DNA of 64,000 nucleotides from Oreohelix idahoensis (Eukaryota > Mollusca > Gastropoda > Stylommatophora > Oreohelicidae). The notes under the pieces are model-generated. The model searched no databases. It worked only from the letters and a program-made list of their open reading frames with translations, and was not told the DNA's origin. The position numbers were made by a program, and so were the translations under genes. Positions 1 to 10,563 of the stretch are shown here, piece after piece (position 1 is the stretch's first letter; every line of letters starts with the position of its first letter). Location: positions 72,001-136,000 of the forward strand of contig JAMPIV010003447.1 of assembly GCA_024509875.1 (NCBI GenBank), in the 5' to 3' direction.

Positions 1-172
1 TTGTTTACATTGACTCTGATCTTTGTTATTGTTTACATTGACTCTGATCTTTGTTATTGTTTACATTGACTCTGATCTTTGTTGTTGTTTACATTGACTT
101 TGATCTTTGTTATTGTTTACATTGTTGATGACCTTTGTTATTGTTTACATTGTCTTGTTATTGTTTACATAG
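1..172. repeat. 28-bp tandem repeat in the retrotransposon leader
   Basis: About six copies of a 28-bp unit (ttgtttacattgactctg...) run from the window edge and become shorter and degenerate after about 110. The array continues off the left edge, so its full size is unknown. It lies upstream of gag, in what should be the 5' untranslated leader or the distal 5' LTR. Confidence 0.85.
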
Positions 173-517
173 TTCTTGCATAGTTAGCTTTCACTATTGT
201 TGATATATGCTCATGCACTATTGGTCTATAGTGCACTTATCATAACAAACTGGTGTTTTTTGCTTATGCACTATTGTAGTGCAGTTATGATAAATAACTG
301 ATGATTATGCACTGATTTGGGTAGTGCACTGTTAATTAAGAGGTGACTTGTGATATTATTATACATTTGATAATACAAGTTGGTGTCAACTCCTGTTTCC
401 CACAGAGATTGGGTTCAACATAGAGATTATACAAGCACTTTATTAAGTCTTGTTGCTATTTAACATTGAAATAAGATAATTAATTATTTCAGGTTCTGTA
501 CTCACATTTTGGACATC
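173..517 (+). other. Non-coding leader upstream of gag
   Basis: AT-rich sequence with no long ORF. A short motif, 'ctatagtgca/tgcactattg', recurs between about 205 and 330. A 3' splice-site-like stretch (ttatttcag, 484-492) precedes the gag start. A tRNA-primer-like TGGTGTCAACTCC stands at 381, but I could not find an LTR ending just before it that matches the 3' end, so it is not called a primer-binding site. Confidence 0.5.
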
Positions 518-3049
518 ATGTCTACATTTGAGTACTTTATTGAGCAGGGTAAAGCCCTTGGGAAGACAGGTGATAAATTAGAAGAATTTGCGACTGTTCA
601 ATATGCCAAGGCATTGAAGTCGGAAGAAAAGAAAATGAAAGAACAAACTGAACAAAAGAGAATAGAGGCTGAAATAGAACAAAAGAAACTGCAGATGCAG
701 GTGGAGGAAAAAAGATTTCAAATGGAAATGGAAAAACAAAAAAGAGAAGCAGAATCTCAGGAGAAGAGGCTTCAGGCTGAAGCTGAAAATAAGAGACTTG
801 AAAAAGAAGCTGAAGAAAAAAAGTTACAGGCCCAAGCTGAAGCTGAAAATAAGAGACTTGAAAAAGAAGCTGAAAATAAGAGACTTGAAATAGAGGCTGA
901 AGGAAAAAAGTTACAGGCCCAGGCTGAAGAAAGAAAGTTACAGGCTGAGGCTGAAGAAAGAAGGTTACAAAGAGAGGCTGATGAGAGAAAAGCAAAAATG
1001 GAACATGATGAAAAAGTCTTAGCTTTAGAGTTAGAGAAGTTAAAGTTATTGAACACTGGTAATGCTAATGAGGCAAATAAGGTGTCAAATAAGACTAATG
1101 CTAAGGATTTCAAGCTTAATCTACCAGCATTTAATCCCTCAATCGATGATATAACATTTTATCTAGATAGATTTGAAAGTGCATGTAATGTGCATAATAT
1201 AGATAAAACATTATATGTGTATCATCTGTCCAAGATACTTAGAGGTGATGCTTTGACTTTGTTGAGTATGGTAGATGTGCCTGACAAAAACAACTATGAG
1301 GTTGTCAGGGCGGCATTGTTAAAGAAGTACCAACTTAACGAGGACGGATATCGTCTTAAATTTAAAACCATGTTACCAGAAACTGGAGTTGAATTCTCTG
1401 AATTCATCTCAGGCATCCGTCTTACTTTTTTACGTTGGGTTGAGTTGTCTAAGACAGAAAATACATTTGAAGCTCTTATGGATTTACTACTTAGAGATAA
1501 GGTTATGTCTTCTGTTAATGAAGCTTTTCTATCTTTTCTTCATGAGCGTAAGCCTAAAAACATAAAAGAAATGGAAGAATACTGTAGCCAGTATGTTACT
1601 GCGCATCCGCACATAACCATTAGTAACTCTAAGGTGAAAGAAGGTCTGCCAGTTGCTTCGGCAGCACCTTATGGCCCAAATTTTATGCGTAAATTTCAGG
1701 GTAGCCAGAAAAATTTCAATAAAAAGAGTAATCGTAATTATGCCCAGAACCATAGTGATCAATTCCAGGGTGATTCTTCTTCCCAGAACTGGAGACAACC
1801 TAATACTACACGTTATTCTACTCCGGTTAACTTTAGAAATTTTCACAAAGGTAATCGGTACAGAGGAAAATATTTTATGCAGAGACCTCAATACCAAGAT
1901 AATAGAGGTTCTCAACAACATAGAGATAGTAATGACAGTTATGGAAACTGGAACTCAAACCAGGATAAAAATTACAGTAGGGACTTTAATGATAATTGCA
2001 GAGGCAATAATGGTCGCGGTAGATCGCAACATAAGAGAAAAAGATATCAACAGACAAACTCTGTTCAACAAGAATCTCAGGGAGCAGATAAACAGGTTAA
2101 TAATGATAAAGACCATAATGCTATCGGATGCTCATCTTTTGATTTTGGTAGGGCAAATAAATGTATCCAATGCAGTACTTTATTTGATCCGAAAACCGTT
2201 AGTACTTTAAGCTGTGGTCATCCTTTGCCCGCTCTTCCTGCTAATGTTGCTCATGATGGGAGAGGTTCTCTTATATTACATAAGGGGCTAGTAAATAGTA
2301 ATCCAGTCTCAGTGTTGTTTGATTCTGGATGTACTACTGTCGGCGTTAGGCAATCTCTTGTAGATCCATCCTGTGCTACAGGAAAAGTCATCAAATGTGT
2401 CACATTTGGTGGCACGTTAGAAAAGTATCCTACTGCTATAATACACATTGCTACTCCTTTCTTCACGGGAGAGGTCCACGCGTGTCTACTTCCAAACCCT
2501 ATTGCGGACCTTATTATTGGTCGTATTCACGGAGTTAGGGAATGTACCCCACAGCAGATTGCTGTTTGGGAAGAGCAAAACATTGAAGCTACCAATGCGG
2601 TGGTCACAAGAGCACATGCTCTGGATCCACCTCAAACTTCATTAACTAATAATGATGAAGTAAATGACCAAGATAGTCACTTGACTATTACACGTGACTC
2701 ATTTATCAAATTGCAAGAAGAAGATCCTTCTTTACAAAAATTCTTCATTCTAGCAAAAAAAGGTGATCCTAATCAGAACACTAATAGGAAATCTTGGATT
2801 TCTATGAAGAACGGCGTACTTGTACGTATGGTACAAGACTCGACTACGTCCACTCATTCACAAATTCTTGTGCCTAAGAGCATGAGATTGCAAATATTGC
2901 AACATGCTCATGACTCGCAATGTGCTGGACATATGGGTTTTTTCCCGTACAAAGTCGAGGGTTCTTGCGGCTTTCTTTTGGCCATTTGTGAGCAAGGACA
3001 TACGAATGTACTGTCGCTCTTGCAAAGTATGTCAGGAGGTCAAATCTAA
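518..3049 (+). CDS. Gag-protease polyprotein with start of the integrase zinc domain (Gmr1-like retrotransposon)
   Basis: This makes the structural protein and the protease of the element. The start is taken at the ATG at 518; the frame is open a few codons further up but only from a TTG. Residues ~35-175 are a highly charged coiled coil built of 8-11-residue repeats rich in E, K, A, L and Q (KLQAEAEE-like). Residues ~195-360 look like a retrotransposon gag/capsid domain (LPAFNPSIDDITFYLDRFE). An R/N/Q-rich basic tract follows to ~525. A C-X2-C...C-X-H cluster lies at ~549-568 in place of a standard CCHC knuckle. The aspartic protease has LFDSG near residue 602 and LIIGR as the flap-side motif. 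The end of the frame carries the first His pair of the integrase HHCC zinc domain (about nt 2903-2935), then runs out of frame after ~2950 and stops at 3049. Confidence 0.85.
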   Translation: MSTFEYFIEQGKALGKTGDKLEEFATVQYAKALKSEEKKMKEQTEQKRIEAEIEQKKLQMQVEEKRFQMEMEKQKREAESQEKRLQAEAENKRLEKEAEEKKLQAQAEAENKRLEKEAENKRLEIEAEGKKLQAQAEERKLQAEAEERRLQREADERKAKMEHDEKVLALELEKLKLLNTGNANEANKVSNKTNAKDFKLNLPAFNPSIDDITFYLDRFESACNVHNIDKTLYVYHLSKILRGDALTLLSMVDVPDKNNYEVVRAALLKKYQLNEDGYRLKFKTMLPETGVEFSEFISGIRLTFLRWVELSKTENTFEALMDLLLRDKVMSSVNEAFLSFLHERKPKNIKEMEEYCSQYVTAHPHITISNSKVKEGLPVASAAPYGPNFMRKFQGSQKNFNKKSNRNYAQNHSDQFQGDSSSQNWRQPNTTRYSTPVNFRNFHKGNRYRGKYFMQRPQYQDNRGSQQHRDSNDSYGNWNSNQDKNYSRDFNDNCRGNNGRGRSQHKRKRYQQTNSVQQESQGADKQVNNDKDHNAIGCSSFDFGRANKCIQCSTLFDPKTVSTLSCGHPLPALPANVAHDGRGSLILHKGLVNSNPVSVLFDSGCTTVGVRQSLVDPSCATGKVIKCVTFGGTLEKYPTAIIHIATPFFTGEVHACLLPNPIADLIIGRIHGVRECTPQQIAVWEEQNIEATNAVVTRAHALDPPQTSLTNNDEVNDQDSHLTITRDSFIKLQEEDPSLQKFFILAKKGDPNQNTNRKSWISMKNGVLVRMVQDSTTSTHSQILVPKSMRLQILQHAHDSQCAGHMGFFPYKVEGSCGFLLAICEQGHTNVLSLLQSMSGGQI

Positions 3050-5504
3050 AGGACCACGACATGCTGCGCCTATCCAGGCTGCTGACATTCCTATTCGCCC
3101 TTTTCAAAAAATGGCAATAGATATTATCGGTCCTTTTAGAATTAAGTCGGCTAGAGGACATCAATTTATCCTTACATGTGTCGATATGTGCACACGTTGG
3201 CCAGAGGCAATACCTCTCAAGAGCATCTCAACTGCTGATATCGCAGACGCTCTTTGGCTGATATTTTCTCGCTTGGGTTTTCCCGGAGAAATATTGTCAG
3301 ACCATGGCACTCAACTTATATCAGACACTATGTCACAGGTAATGTCTATGCTACACATTAAAAGGTCTCTCAGCAGTATCTATCACCCAATGTCTAATGG
3401 GTTGGTCGAACGTTTAAATAGGACTCTGAAAACTTTACTTGGTAAAATAACTGAGGATCATCCTCAGGATTGGGACAGGGTCTTACCCGCGGCTCTCTTT
3501 GCGTATAGAGAGGTCCCCAATGAACATACGGGGTTTTCCCCTTTTGAACTTGTCTTTGGCGCGCAACCGCGCGGCCCTATGTCTTTACTTCACGATCTAA
3601 TCACTGCCGATAATATTAGCGATGAGACTCAATCTTCTTATGAGTACGTCATTGCTCTTAGGCAAAAGATCATCGAGGCATGCAAACTAGCAACTTCGTC
3701 TTCAGAATTTGCTAAAGAAAAGGCAAGGCAGTTTGCAAATAAGAATAGATGTCTACGACAACTTTGTCCAGGTGACAAAGCTCTCGTTCTACTTCCTTCA
3801 AGGGAGAACAGACTTCTAATTGCATGGAAAGGTCCATATGCAATAGTCTCCAAAATTTCTGATGTCGACTATGTTGTCGATATTGATGGAAAGCATAAAA
3901 CTTTCCACATAAATATGCTCACAGAATTTTATGAAAGACCTGACTATTTGCAGCCTATTTTCCAGGCTACGGACAATTCACAAGCAACTCGTGGTCAGTA
4001 CTCATCTCTGTCAGTTATACAGGATGAGGAAACTACTTTTTCTGATGTCAATCTTCTTCTTTCTATGGTCCCACTTTATTCTACGGAATCTTGGAAAAAC
4101 GTGACCGTTTCTCCAAATCTTTCCGCTGAGGAACATCGACAAGTTTCTTCGATGTTGCAAACATTTCAGGATGTTCTTACAGACATCCCGGGACACACAC
4201 ATGTCATAGAACATGACATTGTGCTAACTGATCACAATCCTATCAGAGTCAGACCATATCCAATACCTATTCATTTCCAGTCTCAAGTCGAAAAAGAGTT
4301 GGATGAAATGATACGTTTGGAAATCATTGAACCATCCACTTCAGCATACTCTTCGTCTATGGTTATTGTTCGAAAGAAGGATAATAACATTCGCATTTGC
4401 GTAGATTATCGCAAATTGAACCAAGTTACGAAGTTCGATGCTGAACCTATGCCTTCATTAGAAGAGCTACTCAATAAACTTTCTAATTCTAGATTCTTTA
4501 CCAAACTAGATTTGTCTAAAGGTTATTGGCAAGTCCCGCTAACTGAACGTGCCAAACCTTTTACAGCTTTTTCTACACCTAGGGGTTTATTCCAATGGAA
4601 TTTCATGCCTTTTGGTCTTATGAACGCCCCTGCTACATTCGTACGCATGATGCGGCGAATTCTCGCATATCGTACAGATGTCATAGCATACCTAGATGAT
4701 ATCTGTCTATTCAGTGATTCTTGGGAAGATCACTATTTGGGTTTATACGAATTACTGTCTACTCTTCGCGAGTATAACTTGACTGCAAAACCCTCTAAAG
4801 CCTTTATAGGATTTAGCGAGATTTCTTTCCTAGGTCATCGGGTTGGTCATGGTCTTTTAAAGACAGAGGACCACAATGTTTCAAAAATACTTAACATTTC
4901 GGTCCCTAAGACGAAGAAACAAGTAAGGAGTCTATTAGGTTTGATTCAATTCTACGGACGATTCATTCCGAATCTGTCCTCCATTATGGCACCGCTTTCT
5001 ACTTTATTGAAGAAAGGGTCGCCTAATCTGATCCGCTGGTCTAAAGAATGTCAATCCTCATTGGACCAGGTTAAAGCCCTATTTTCATCTCCACCTATTC
5101 TTAAGTTACCTACTATTGAGAAGACTTTTGTTCTTCGAAGTGACGCCTCGTCAACAGGGATTGGGGCAGCACTAATGCAGGAGTATTCTGATACTTTGCA
5201 TCCGGTGATGTATATCTCTAGGAAATTAAACGCTGCAGAAAAGAATTACTCGGTTTTAGACCGTGAGTTATTGGCTATGGTATGGTCTATTCTGAAGTTA
5301 CAAAGATTTCTTCTAGGCGCACATTTCATTGTGGAAACCGACCAGAAAGCGCTTACTGCTATTCAGAGCAAAAACTTGAAGAGCTCGAGGTCCACTCGTT
5401 ATGCCATAGCTCTTCAACCATTTCATTTCTCGGTTCGAGCTATCCGTGGTTCGGATAATGTAATGGCAGACATTCTGTCCAGATGTCCACACGATTCCAC
5501 ATGA
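2955..5504 (+). CDS. Pol: integrase then reverse transcriptase and RNase H
   Basis: This frame is +1 relative to gag and has no start codon of its own that makes sense; homology begins near 2955 inside the integrase zinc domain (CRSCKVCQ at ~3013-3036). The integrase core has AIDIIGPF, LSDHGTQL and NGLVERLNR, and the last two catalytic residues are exactly 35 residues apart (DD35E). A C-terminal chromo/SH3-like part ends near 3940. A linker follows, then the RT: IRICVDYRKLNQV, FTKLDLSKGYWQVPL, FMPFGLMNAPATF and the YLDD box near 4689. RNase H follows with LRSDAS, DRELLAM, ETDQKAL and SDNVMADILSRC to the TGA at 5504. Integrase before RT is reversed from canonical Ty3/gypsy. All catalytic motifs are present, so apart from the frame break the protein looks competent. 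Confidence 0.9.
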   Translation, partial: SRVLAAFFWPFVSKDIRMYCRSCKVCQEVKSKGPRHAAPIQAADIPIRPFQKMAIDIIGPFRIKSARGHQFILTCVDMCTRWPEAIPLKSISTADIADALWLIFSRLGFPGEILSDHGTQLISDTMSQVMSMLHIKRSLSSIYHPMSNGLVERLNRTLKTLLGKITEDHPQDWDRVLPAALFAYREVPNEHTGFSPFELVFGAQPRGPMSLLHDLITADNISDETQSSYEYVIALRQKIIEACKLATSSSEFAKEKARQFANKNRCLRQLCPGDKALVLLPSRENRLLIAWKGPYAIVSKISDVDYVVDIDGKHKTFHINMLTEFYERPDYLQPIFQATDNSQATRGQYSSLSVIQDEETTFSDVNLLLSMVPLYSTESWKNVTVSPNLSAEEHRQVSSMLQTFQDVLTDIPGHTHVIEHDIVLTDHNPIRVRPYPIPIHFQSQVEKELDEMIRLEIIEPSTSAYSSSMVIVRKKDNNIRICVDYRKLNQVTKFDAEPMPSLEELLNKLSNSRFFTKLDLSKGYWQVPLTERAKPFTAFSTPRGLFQWNFMPFGLMNAPATFVRMMRRILAYRTDVIAYLDDICLFSDSWEDHYLGLYELLSTLREYNLTAKPSKAFIGFSEISFLGHRVGHGLLKTEDHNVSKILNISVPKTKKQVRSLLGLIQFYGRFIPNLSSIMAPLSTLLKKGSPNLIRWSKECQSSLDQVKALFSSPPILKLPTIEKTFVLRSDASSTGIGAALMQEYSDTLHPVMYISRKLNAAEKNYSVLDRELLAMVWSILKLQRFLLGAHFIVETDQKALTAIQSKNLKSSRSTRYAIALQPFHFSVRAIRGSDNVMADILSRCPHDST

Positions 5505-6287
5505 TTCTTCTGTCATATATATATATATTTCCTGATATACAGTCCAATGTTATAATGACATGTTAGTAGATTTTGTCTCACTTTTTTTTTTTTTGAGGGA
5601 AATTTATAACATTGTACCATGTAATTATCTAAGAAGGCTTAGTTAGTGATATACGGGCCAAAAGATCACTCGGCCACATTTAAATAAATTATTTTCAGGA
5701 TTGTATTAAGAAATTTACCAGTTGTCTTTAAGATTTGTGTTATTGATATTTTCGCAGCACATCATTGAAGTCTGCGAGTTTATGTCCATTGTGGAACTTT
5801 GAGGATATCAAGTCCTGTCCTACATTGGGAGCGGATGATGTCCACATCTTCTTCTATTGAATGTTTTGTGTCACCGAAGAGCAACACATGTATTACTTAT
5901 TAATTACTGTTACTTTATATAATGTAATAATATAGTGCGGTATATTAGTAAATTACACCGCTATTTGCAACACATTGTATGATAACACATAATATATTTA
6001 ATTTCATATATTGGTATGAGTATAATTTGATTGTCATTATGTTGTTGCCATCATTGTGGCGTGTGTTGGTGGCACCTTCCTGGAATATATCAGCGTATAC
6101 TTAGATAAATTTTTTTCTCTAAGGATCTGAGATATGATCTCAGTGTCGCTCCATGCGTTGAGCTAATTTGTTAGGTATATATCCACGCATCATACGTGCG
6201 TTAGGAGCCTAGATTTTTTCCGGCTCCAGGATTTAAAAAAAAAAAAAAAAATGTCCCATTTTTTTTTTTCCAGGGAGGGTGCGGTAA
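5505..6287 (+). other. 3' non-coding region of the retrotransposon with polypurine tract
   Basis: No ORF is present. Several A and T homopolymer runs occur (for example 5582-5594 and 6235-6251). A purine-rich stretch, agggagggtgcgg (6272-6284), directly precedes the TGTTA that I take as the start of the 3' LTR, the usual position of the polypurine tract that primes plus-strand synthesis. Confidence 0.5.
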
Positions 6288-7653
6288 TGTTACGCACGGA
6301 TCATTATTATTTTTCGTTTGTATAAACATTTTTTCATATGTATGATCATTTTTTTTTTTTGACTGAAGTGTGTATTATGTTTTCTATGGTCAAAGGGACA
6401 TAATCCGAGTTATCGAGACTACAATTTGTTAGGAGTTGCCTTCTCTTGTATAGAGACACGTTCGGTCTATAATTTCTTGAACGAAGCGTGACCACATCTC
6501 CTTATTTGGTAGTATCAGTCAACTATGGTAGATGTCTGAAACCTTTCTTAACGCTTCTTTTCATGACCATAAAAGGCGCGACTGTGTAAGACTTTTATCT
6601 CGAATGTTCTTCGAATCGTCTTATTGTGAACGGCAACTCAGAGATTGTCGTTCTGCGCATGTCAAACCGGGAGTTCGTTCTGTGTGTTCCGCCCAGTTGG
6701 GGCAGTTTAGAAATGGTTTAAGAAGCGAGCAGACGCAACTGCGTCTTGTGATTCTCTGAGGGAAATACAGTGTCTTAGTGAGTTAGTTAGCTAACTAGAC
6801 TATTTCCCAGTATTATGCAGCCTGCCTGGAGGCATATGTTCATGGTTGATTTTCCGAAATAAGGTAATTCCTCTTGTATCGAACTTTATGCTATCATCTA
6901 GAGGTTCGTCATTTTGTCGCCTATTTGCTCGCCTGTGTGATGCAAAATGGAGAGGTACTTTGACTAGGATTAAGTCACCAGTATCTGTATACCTGAACTA
7001 GTTAAATATATATGGGTCGCTCTAGACCAACAAGACTGTTGTCTGTGTTCCAGGATTCGTTATATCAGAGATCACGTCCAAGTCAGATGGTTAGACTTAG
7101 GAACATTATAAAGGTCGAGCTGACCTGTAGCCCATGTATGCTATTCACGTGCAGACAGTGAACGGACTTATTGTATACAACTGATCTGCTAGCATCAGAA
7201 TGGGAGCATTTATTATTGTTTATGAACATTGAAGATCTGTAGCTGACACTGTTGCAGAAGTTATAGAAATTATTATTATTTATACAGCTTCACGAACTAG
7301 CACTCGATGATTGATGAATTTCTGAATCTATTGAACTGTGATGTCTTATGACGCATATATACAACAGCTATCATTGCTGACTACAGAAATTGTTTTCAAT
7401 GTGCCATATCATCTTGCTGAACTCGTTAACCATGTTGATGTCATAAGTATCATGACTGTTTTGTGGCGTGCAATAAATGAAAGAAACTTATACAACGAAG
7501 TTACCCTTTCTATGACTCTACACGTCATGTTGCCTGTGTGATAACCCTGTGAACTGTTCCACTACCACATACACAGCAACATCCTAAATCAGAGAAGACA
7601 CCTACATCTTACACTTTAACACCAGGTGTCGATAAGGGTGGCAAGATATAACA
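6288..7653 (+). repeat. Candidate 3' LTR
   Basis: The segment begins TGTTA just after a purine-rich tract and ends TAACA, a 5-bp inverted repeat in TG...CA form typical of LTR ends. Inside are TATAAAGG near 7107 (possible promoter) and AATAAA near 7472 (possible poly(A) signal), spaced as expected for a U3-R-U5 layout. No second copy is in the window, so the pair cannot be verified here. The length of about 1.37 kb is long but acceptable. Confidence 0.45.
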
Positions 7654-9184
7654 CCCGCAGACACCTAACTGTTTAAGCGCCAGTTAACTAAGGCAGAAGA
7701 CGGCGCTACATTATCACTGAATTAATTACCGGGGAGAAATCACCTAAAATAATTCAAGTCACACTACTATTAGTTATATATAAAGCTAACATGAATTATA
7801 CATATTATAAATATTACAAGAGATGTCAACTTACCCCGAGATGACGAGAATAGGTAACACGATCTAGTTTTGTTGTGCCCACATCTGCCTTAGTCTCATT
7901 TGGTCATCTACGGGCAGGACAAATTTACGAGTGTGCTTGACTGAGTAAAATTATCTAGATTTATAGTCTACCAGAGTCGATAACTTCGCCCACCTGGCAT
8001 CGCATGTTCCCACGGATGTTCGGCGTAACGTAATCATGGGTAAGACAAATGTGATTCTAGAGTTTACATCAAAGACAACAACCGCGAGAAAATTTCGTAG
8101 ATAGGACATAATATTATTCCATTAGTGACCTGCGGCGATCAAGGGCCACAACAAAATCTCTCAGAACGAACGTGAGTTTATCTCCCCTTTGCTCCCGCTA
8201 CCGACTGTAGAAGGCTAGCGGTTGCTTCATCAAAGAATTTCCTCGCTCGAGATCAATCGCTGTTACGATCTACCAGCGTTCCCCTTAGTCAGACAAACCC
8301 AGGTGCAGCTTAGGTAATATTATCACTACTGGCCAAGTGTTGAATTTATAATGAAGGCCAGAACGAAATAAAACCGCGGGGTGGGGTCTGAGAGGGGAAT
8401 AATATGCTACGTAGGTAAAAAATCGAGGAAACCAGAAACATTAAGAGAGTAAGAAAAATGGGACGTGTTGGTAAAATAAAATTTCAGTCATTCGTGACAC
8501 AGACGCAGGAAAGACCTGAAATAACTTGACTAGCTCCAACAATGCAGATACATTTATTGGAGCATTCTGCTTCAGATGGAACTAGCGACAAGGGTAAAAA
8601 AAAAAACTAAAGATATTTAAACAGTTAGGCTAACAGCTATCTTTGCAAAACTGAAAGACTGCTGAGAGTGTGAGTAACCAAATAGGGTCTCAGTGGACTA
8701 TGTAACCAAACGGGAGCAAAATGTTTATAAAAATGTAACGATATGTATCAAACTTGCATCTCTTAAACGTGTTCCTACCAGCCTCCACGCCACTCACCAT
8801 ATCTGTCCCGTTGGCCTTATCTTTGACAAGACATTTGTAAACATTTCTAGGGGAAAATGTCCAGCCGCCAATTTTGTGCCTCTGGAAATCTCAATGAAAT
8901 CAACTTTGTGCATGAAAGAGGCTAACTTTCCGATCGATACAGCCCGAATCGTCTGCAAATGTTCCGTAACGTGCAATCCCCCTCTGCCGGTGGTGCTTCT
9001 AATTGGGATCAGAGCCGGCCCCAGGGATTTGCAAGGTGGTGCGAGATCTCGTCCCCAATCCCCCACCGCTCGCACCGCCCAAGAGCCACCTCTGATTGGG
9101 ATGTTGTCGATCTTAAATCTCCAAGAATTTTCTTGTGCGCTGCAGTGTTTTAATCTCACGGTGGTCCCTTGTTCAATTTTTTTG
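7654..9184. other. No gene recognised
   Basis: Unique-looking AT-rich sequence. The open frame over 8693-9325 shows no recognisable domain and overlaps a CAT microsatellite and a dispersed repeat, so it is not called. I see no promoter or RNA gene. Confidence 0.6.
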
Positions 9185-9187
9185 TTA

Positions 9188-9214
9188 GCATCATCATCAT
9201 CATCATCATCATCA
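9188..9214. repeat. (CAT)n microsatellite
   Basis: About nine uninterrupted ATC/CAT triplets. It sits just before a dispersed repeat of family A, and (ATG)n or (GAT)n runs are common next to repeats in this window. Confidence 0.9.
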
Positions 9215-9224
9215 TGTCCTTTCC

Positions 9225-9460
9225 CGTACCTCATGGAACGCGAAGCCACAACTATAGCTGACCCCCTTGCAGGAAGCCTGAAATCTCCTGTAACAGTGGT
9301 TTCTGTAGCAATTTGTGTTACATGATAAAGTTGCTTAACTCGTGCACACGTTGATATTTAATTGTTTCTAACTACATGCATAAGGGAGGGAGTAGTAATT
9401 CTATTCTTTATTTATCTCCCCATAGATCCCAGAGAAAACACAGGTGTGCACTTATTACAT
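9225..9460 (+). repeat. Dispersed repeat family A, copy 1
   Basis: It shares a scaffold with copies near 14.9, 28.7, 34.1, 35.1, 38.0 and 60.4 kb: 'tatggagc(a)' start, 'cttgcaggaagc', 'gcagtggt', 'ttacatgatgaggttgcc' and a final 'gatccca.agaaac' part. No ORF is conserved between copies. It looks like a SINE or short non-autonomous element; no TSD was identified. Confidence 0.6.
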
Positions 9461-10563
9461 ATCTTAAGGCTTTCTTATTACATATCTTAAAGACTGTCTT
9501 ATTACATATCTTAACGCTTTCTTATTACATATCTTAAAGACTGTCTTATTACATATCTTAATGACTGTCTTATTACATATCTAAAACACTATCTTATTAC
9601 ATTTCTTAGTTACTGTCTTATTACTTATCTTAAAGACTATGTTATTACATATCTTAAAGACTGTCTTATTACATATCTTAAAGACTATCTTATTACATAT
9701 CTTTAGACTATCTTATTACATATCTTAAAGACTATCTTATTACATATCTTAAAGACTATCTTATTACATTTCTAAGTTACTGTCTTATTACATATCTTAA
9801 AGACTATCTTATTACATATCTTAAATATTGTCTTATTACATATCTTAAAGACTGTCTTATTACATATCTTAAAGGCTATATTATTACATATCTTAAGGCT
9901 TTCTTATTACAGATCTTAAAGACTGTCTTATTACATATCGTAATGACTGTCTTATTACATATCTTAAAGACTGTCTTATTACATATCTTAATGACTGCCT
10001 TATTACATATCTTAAAGACTGTCTTATTACATATCTTGAAGACTATCTTATTACATATCTTAAAGACTATCTTATTACATATATTAATGACTGTCTTATT
10101 ACATATCTTAATTACTGTCTTATTATATCTCTTAAAGACTATCTTATTAAATATCTTAAAGATTTATCTTATTACTTATCTTAAAGACTATCTTATTACA
10201 TATCTTAAAGACTTTCTTATTGCATGTCTTAAAGACTATCTTATTAAATATCTTAAAGACTATATTATTACTTATCTTAAAGACTATCTTATTACATATC
10301 TTAAAGACTATCTTATTATTTATCTTAAAGACTATCTTATTAAATATCTTAAAGACTATCTTATCGCTTATCTTAAAGACTATCTTATTAAATATCTTAA
10401 AGACTTTCTTATTGCTTATCTTAAAGACTATCTTATTAAATATCTTAAAGACTATCTTATTAAATATCTTAAAGACCGTCTTATTAAATATCTTAAATAC
10501 TGTCTTATAACATATCTTAAAGATTATCTTAATACTTATCCTAAAGACAATCTTTACATATCT
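9450..10563. repeat. 24-bp minisatellite, about 46 copies
   Basis: The unit is close to TCTTATTACATATCTTAAAG plus ACTA/ACTG. Since 24 is a multiple of three and the unit has no stop in two + frames, a spurious ORF of about 200 codons (an 8-residue repeat like LLHILKTV) spans the later half. Variants are ordered: 'ttacata' units come first, 'ttaaata' and 'ttgctta' units cluster after 10130, so the array grew in local blocks. Confidence 0.95.

Larger units (their letters stand above)
1..7653 (+). mobile_element. Ty3/gypsy-superfamily LTR retrotransposon, Gmr1-like domain order, 5'-truncated by the window edge
   Basis: The body reads as repeat-containing leader, gag with protease, integrase, reverse transcriptase, RNase H, non-coding 3' region and candidate 3' LTR. 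The integrase lies upstream of the RT, whereas ordinary Ty3/gypsy elements have it downstream. The RT and RNase H motifs are gypsy-like, not copia-like. This combination is the defining feature of the Gmr1-like group. No envelope-like ORF follows pol. The 5' LTR was not found and presumably lies left of the window. The coding region is nearly intact, with one frame break, so the insertion is fairly young. Element type is certain; the exact 3' boundary is an inference. Confidence 0.85.

Noticed and set aside
381..393. Primer binding site of the gypsy-type element (TGGTGTCAACTCC)
   Set aside because: The sequence just before it (gataataca) does not match the end of the candidate 3' LTR, and no second copy of 173-376 exists downstream in the window.
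8693..9325. 210-codon + frame and 151-codon - frame
   Set aside because: The frames overlap on opposite strands, include a (CAT)n run and a dispersed repeat, and show no recognisable domain. The + frame also lacks an ATG near its start.
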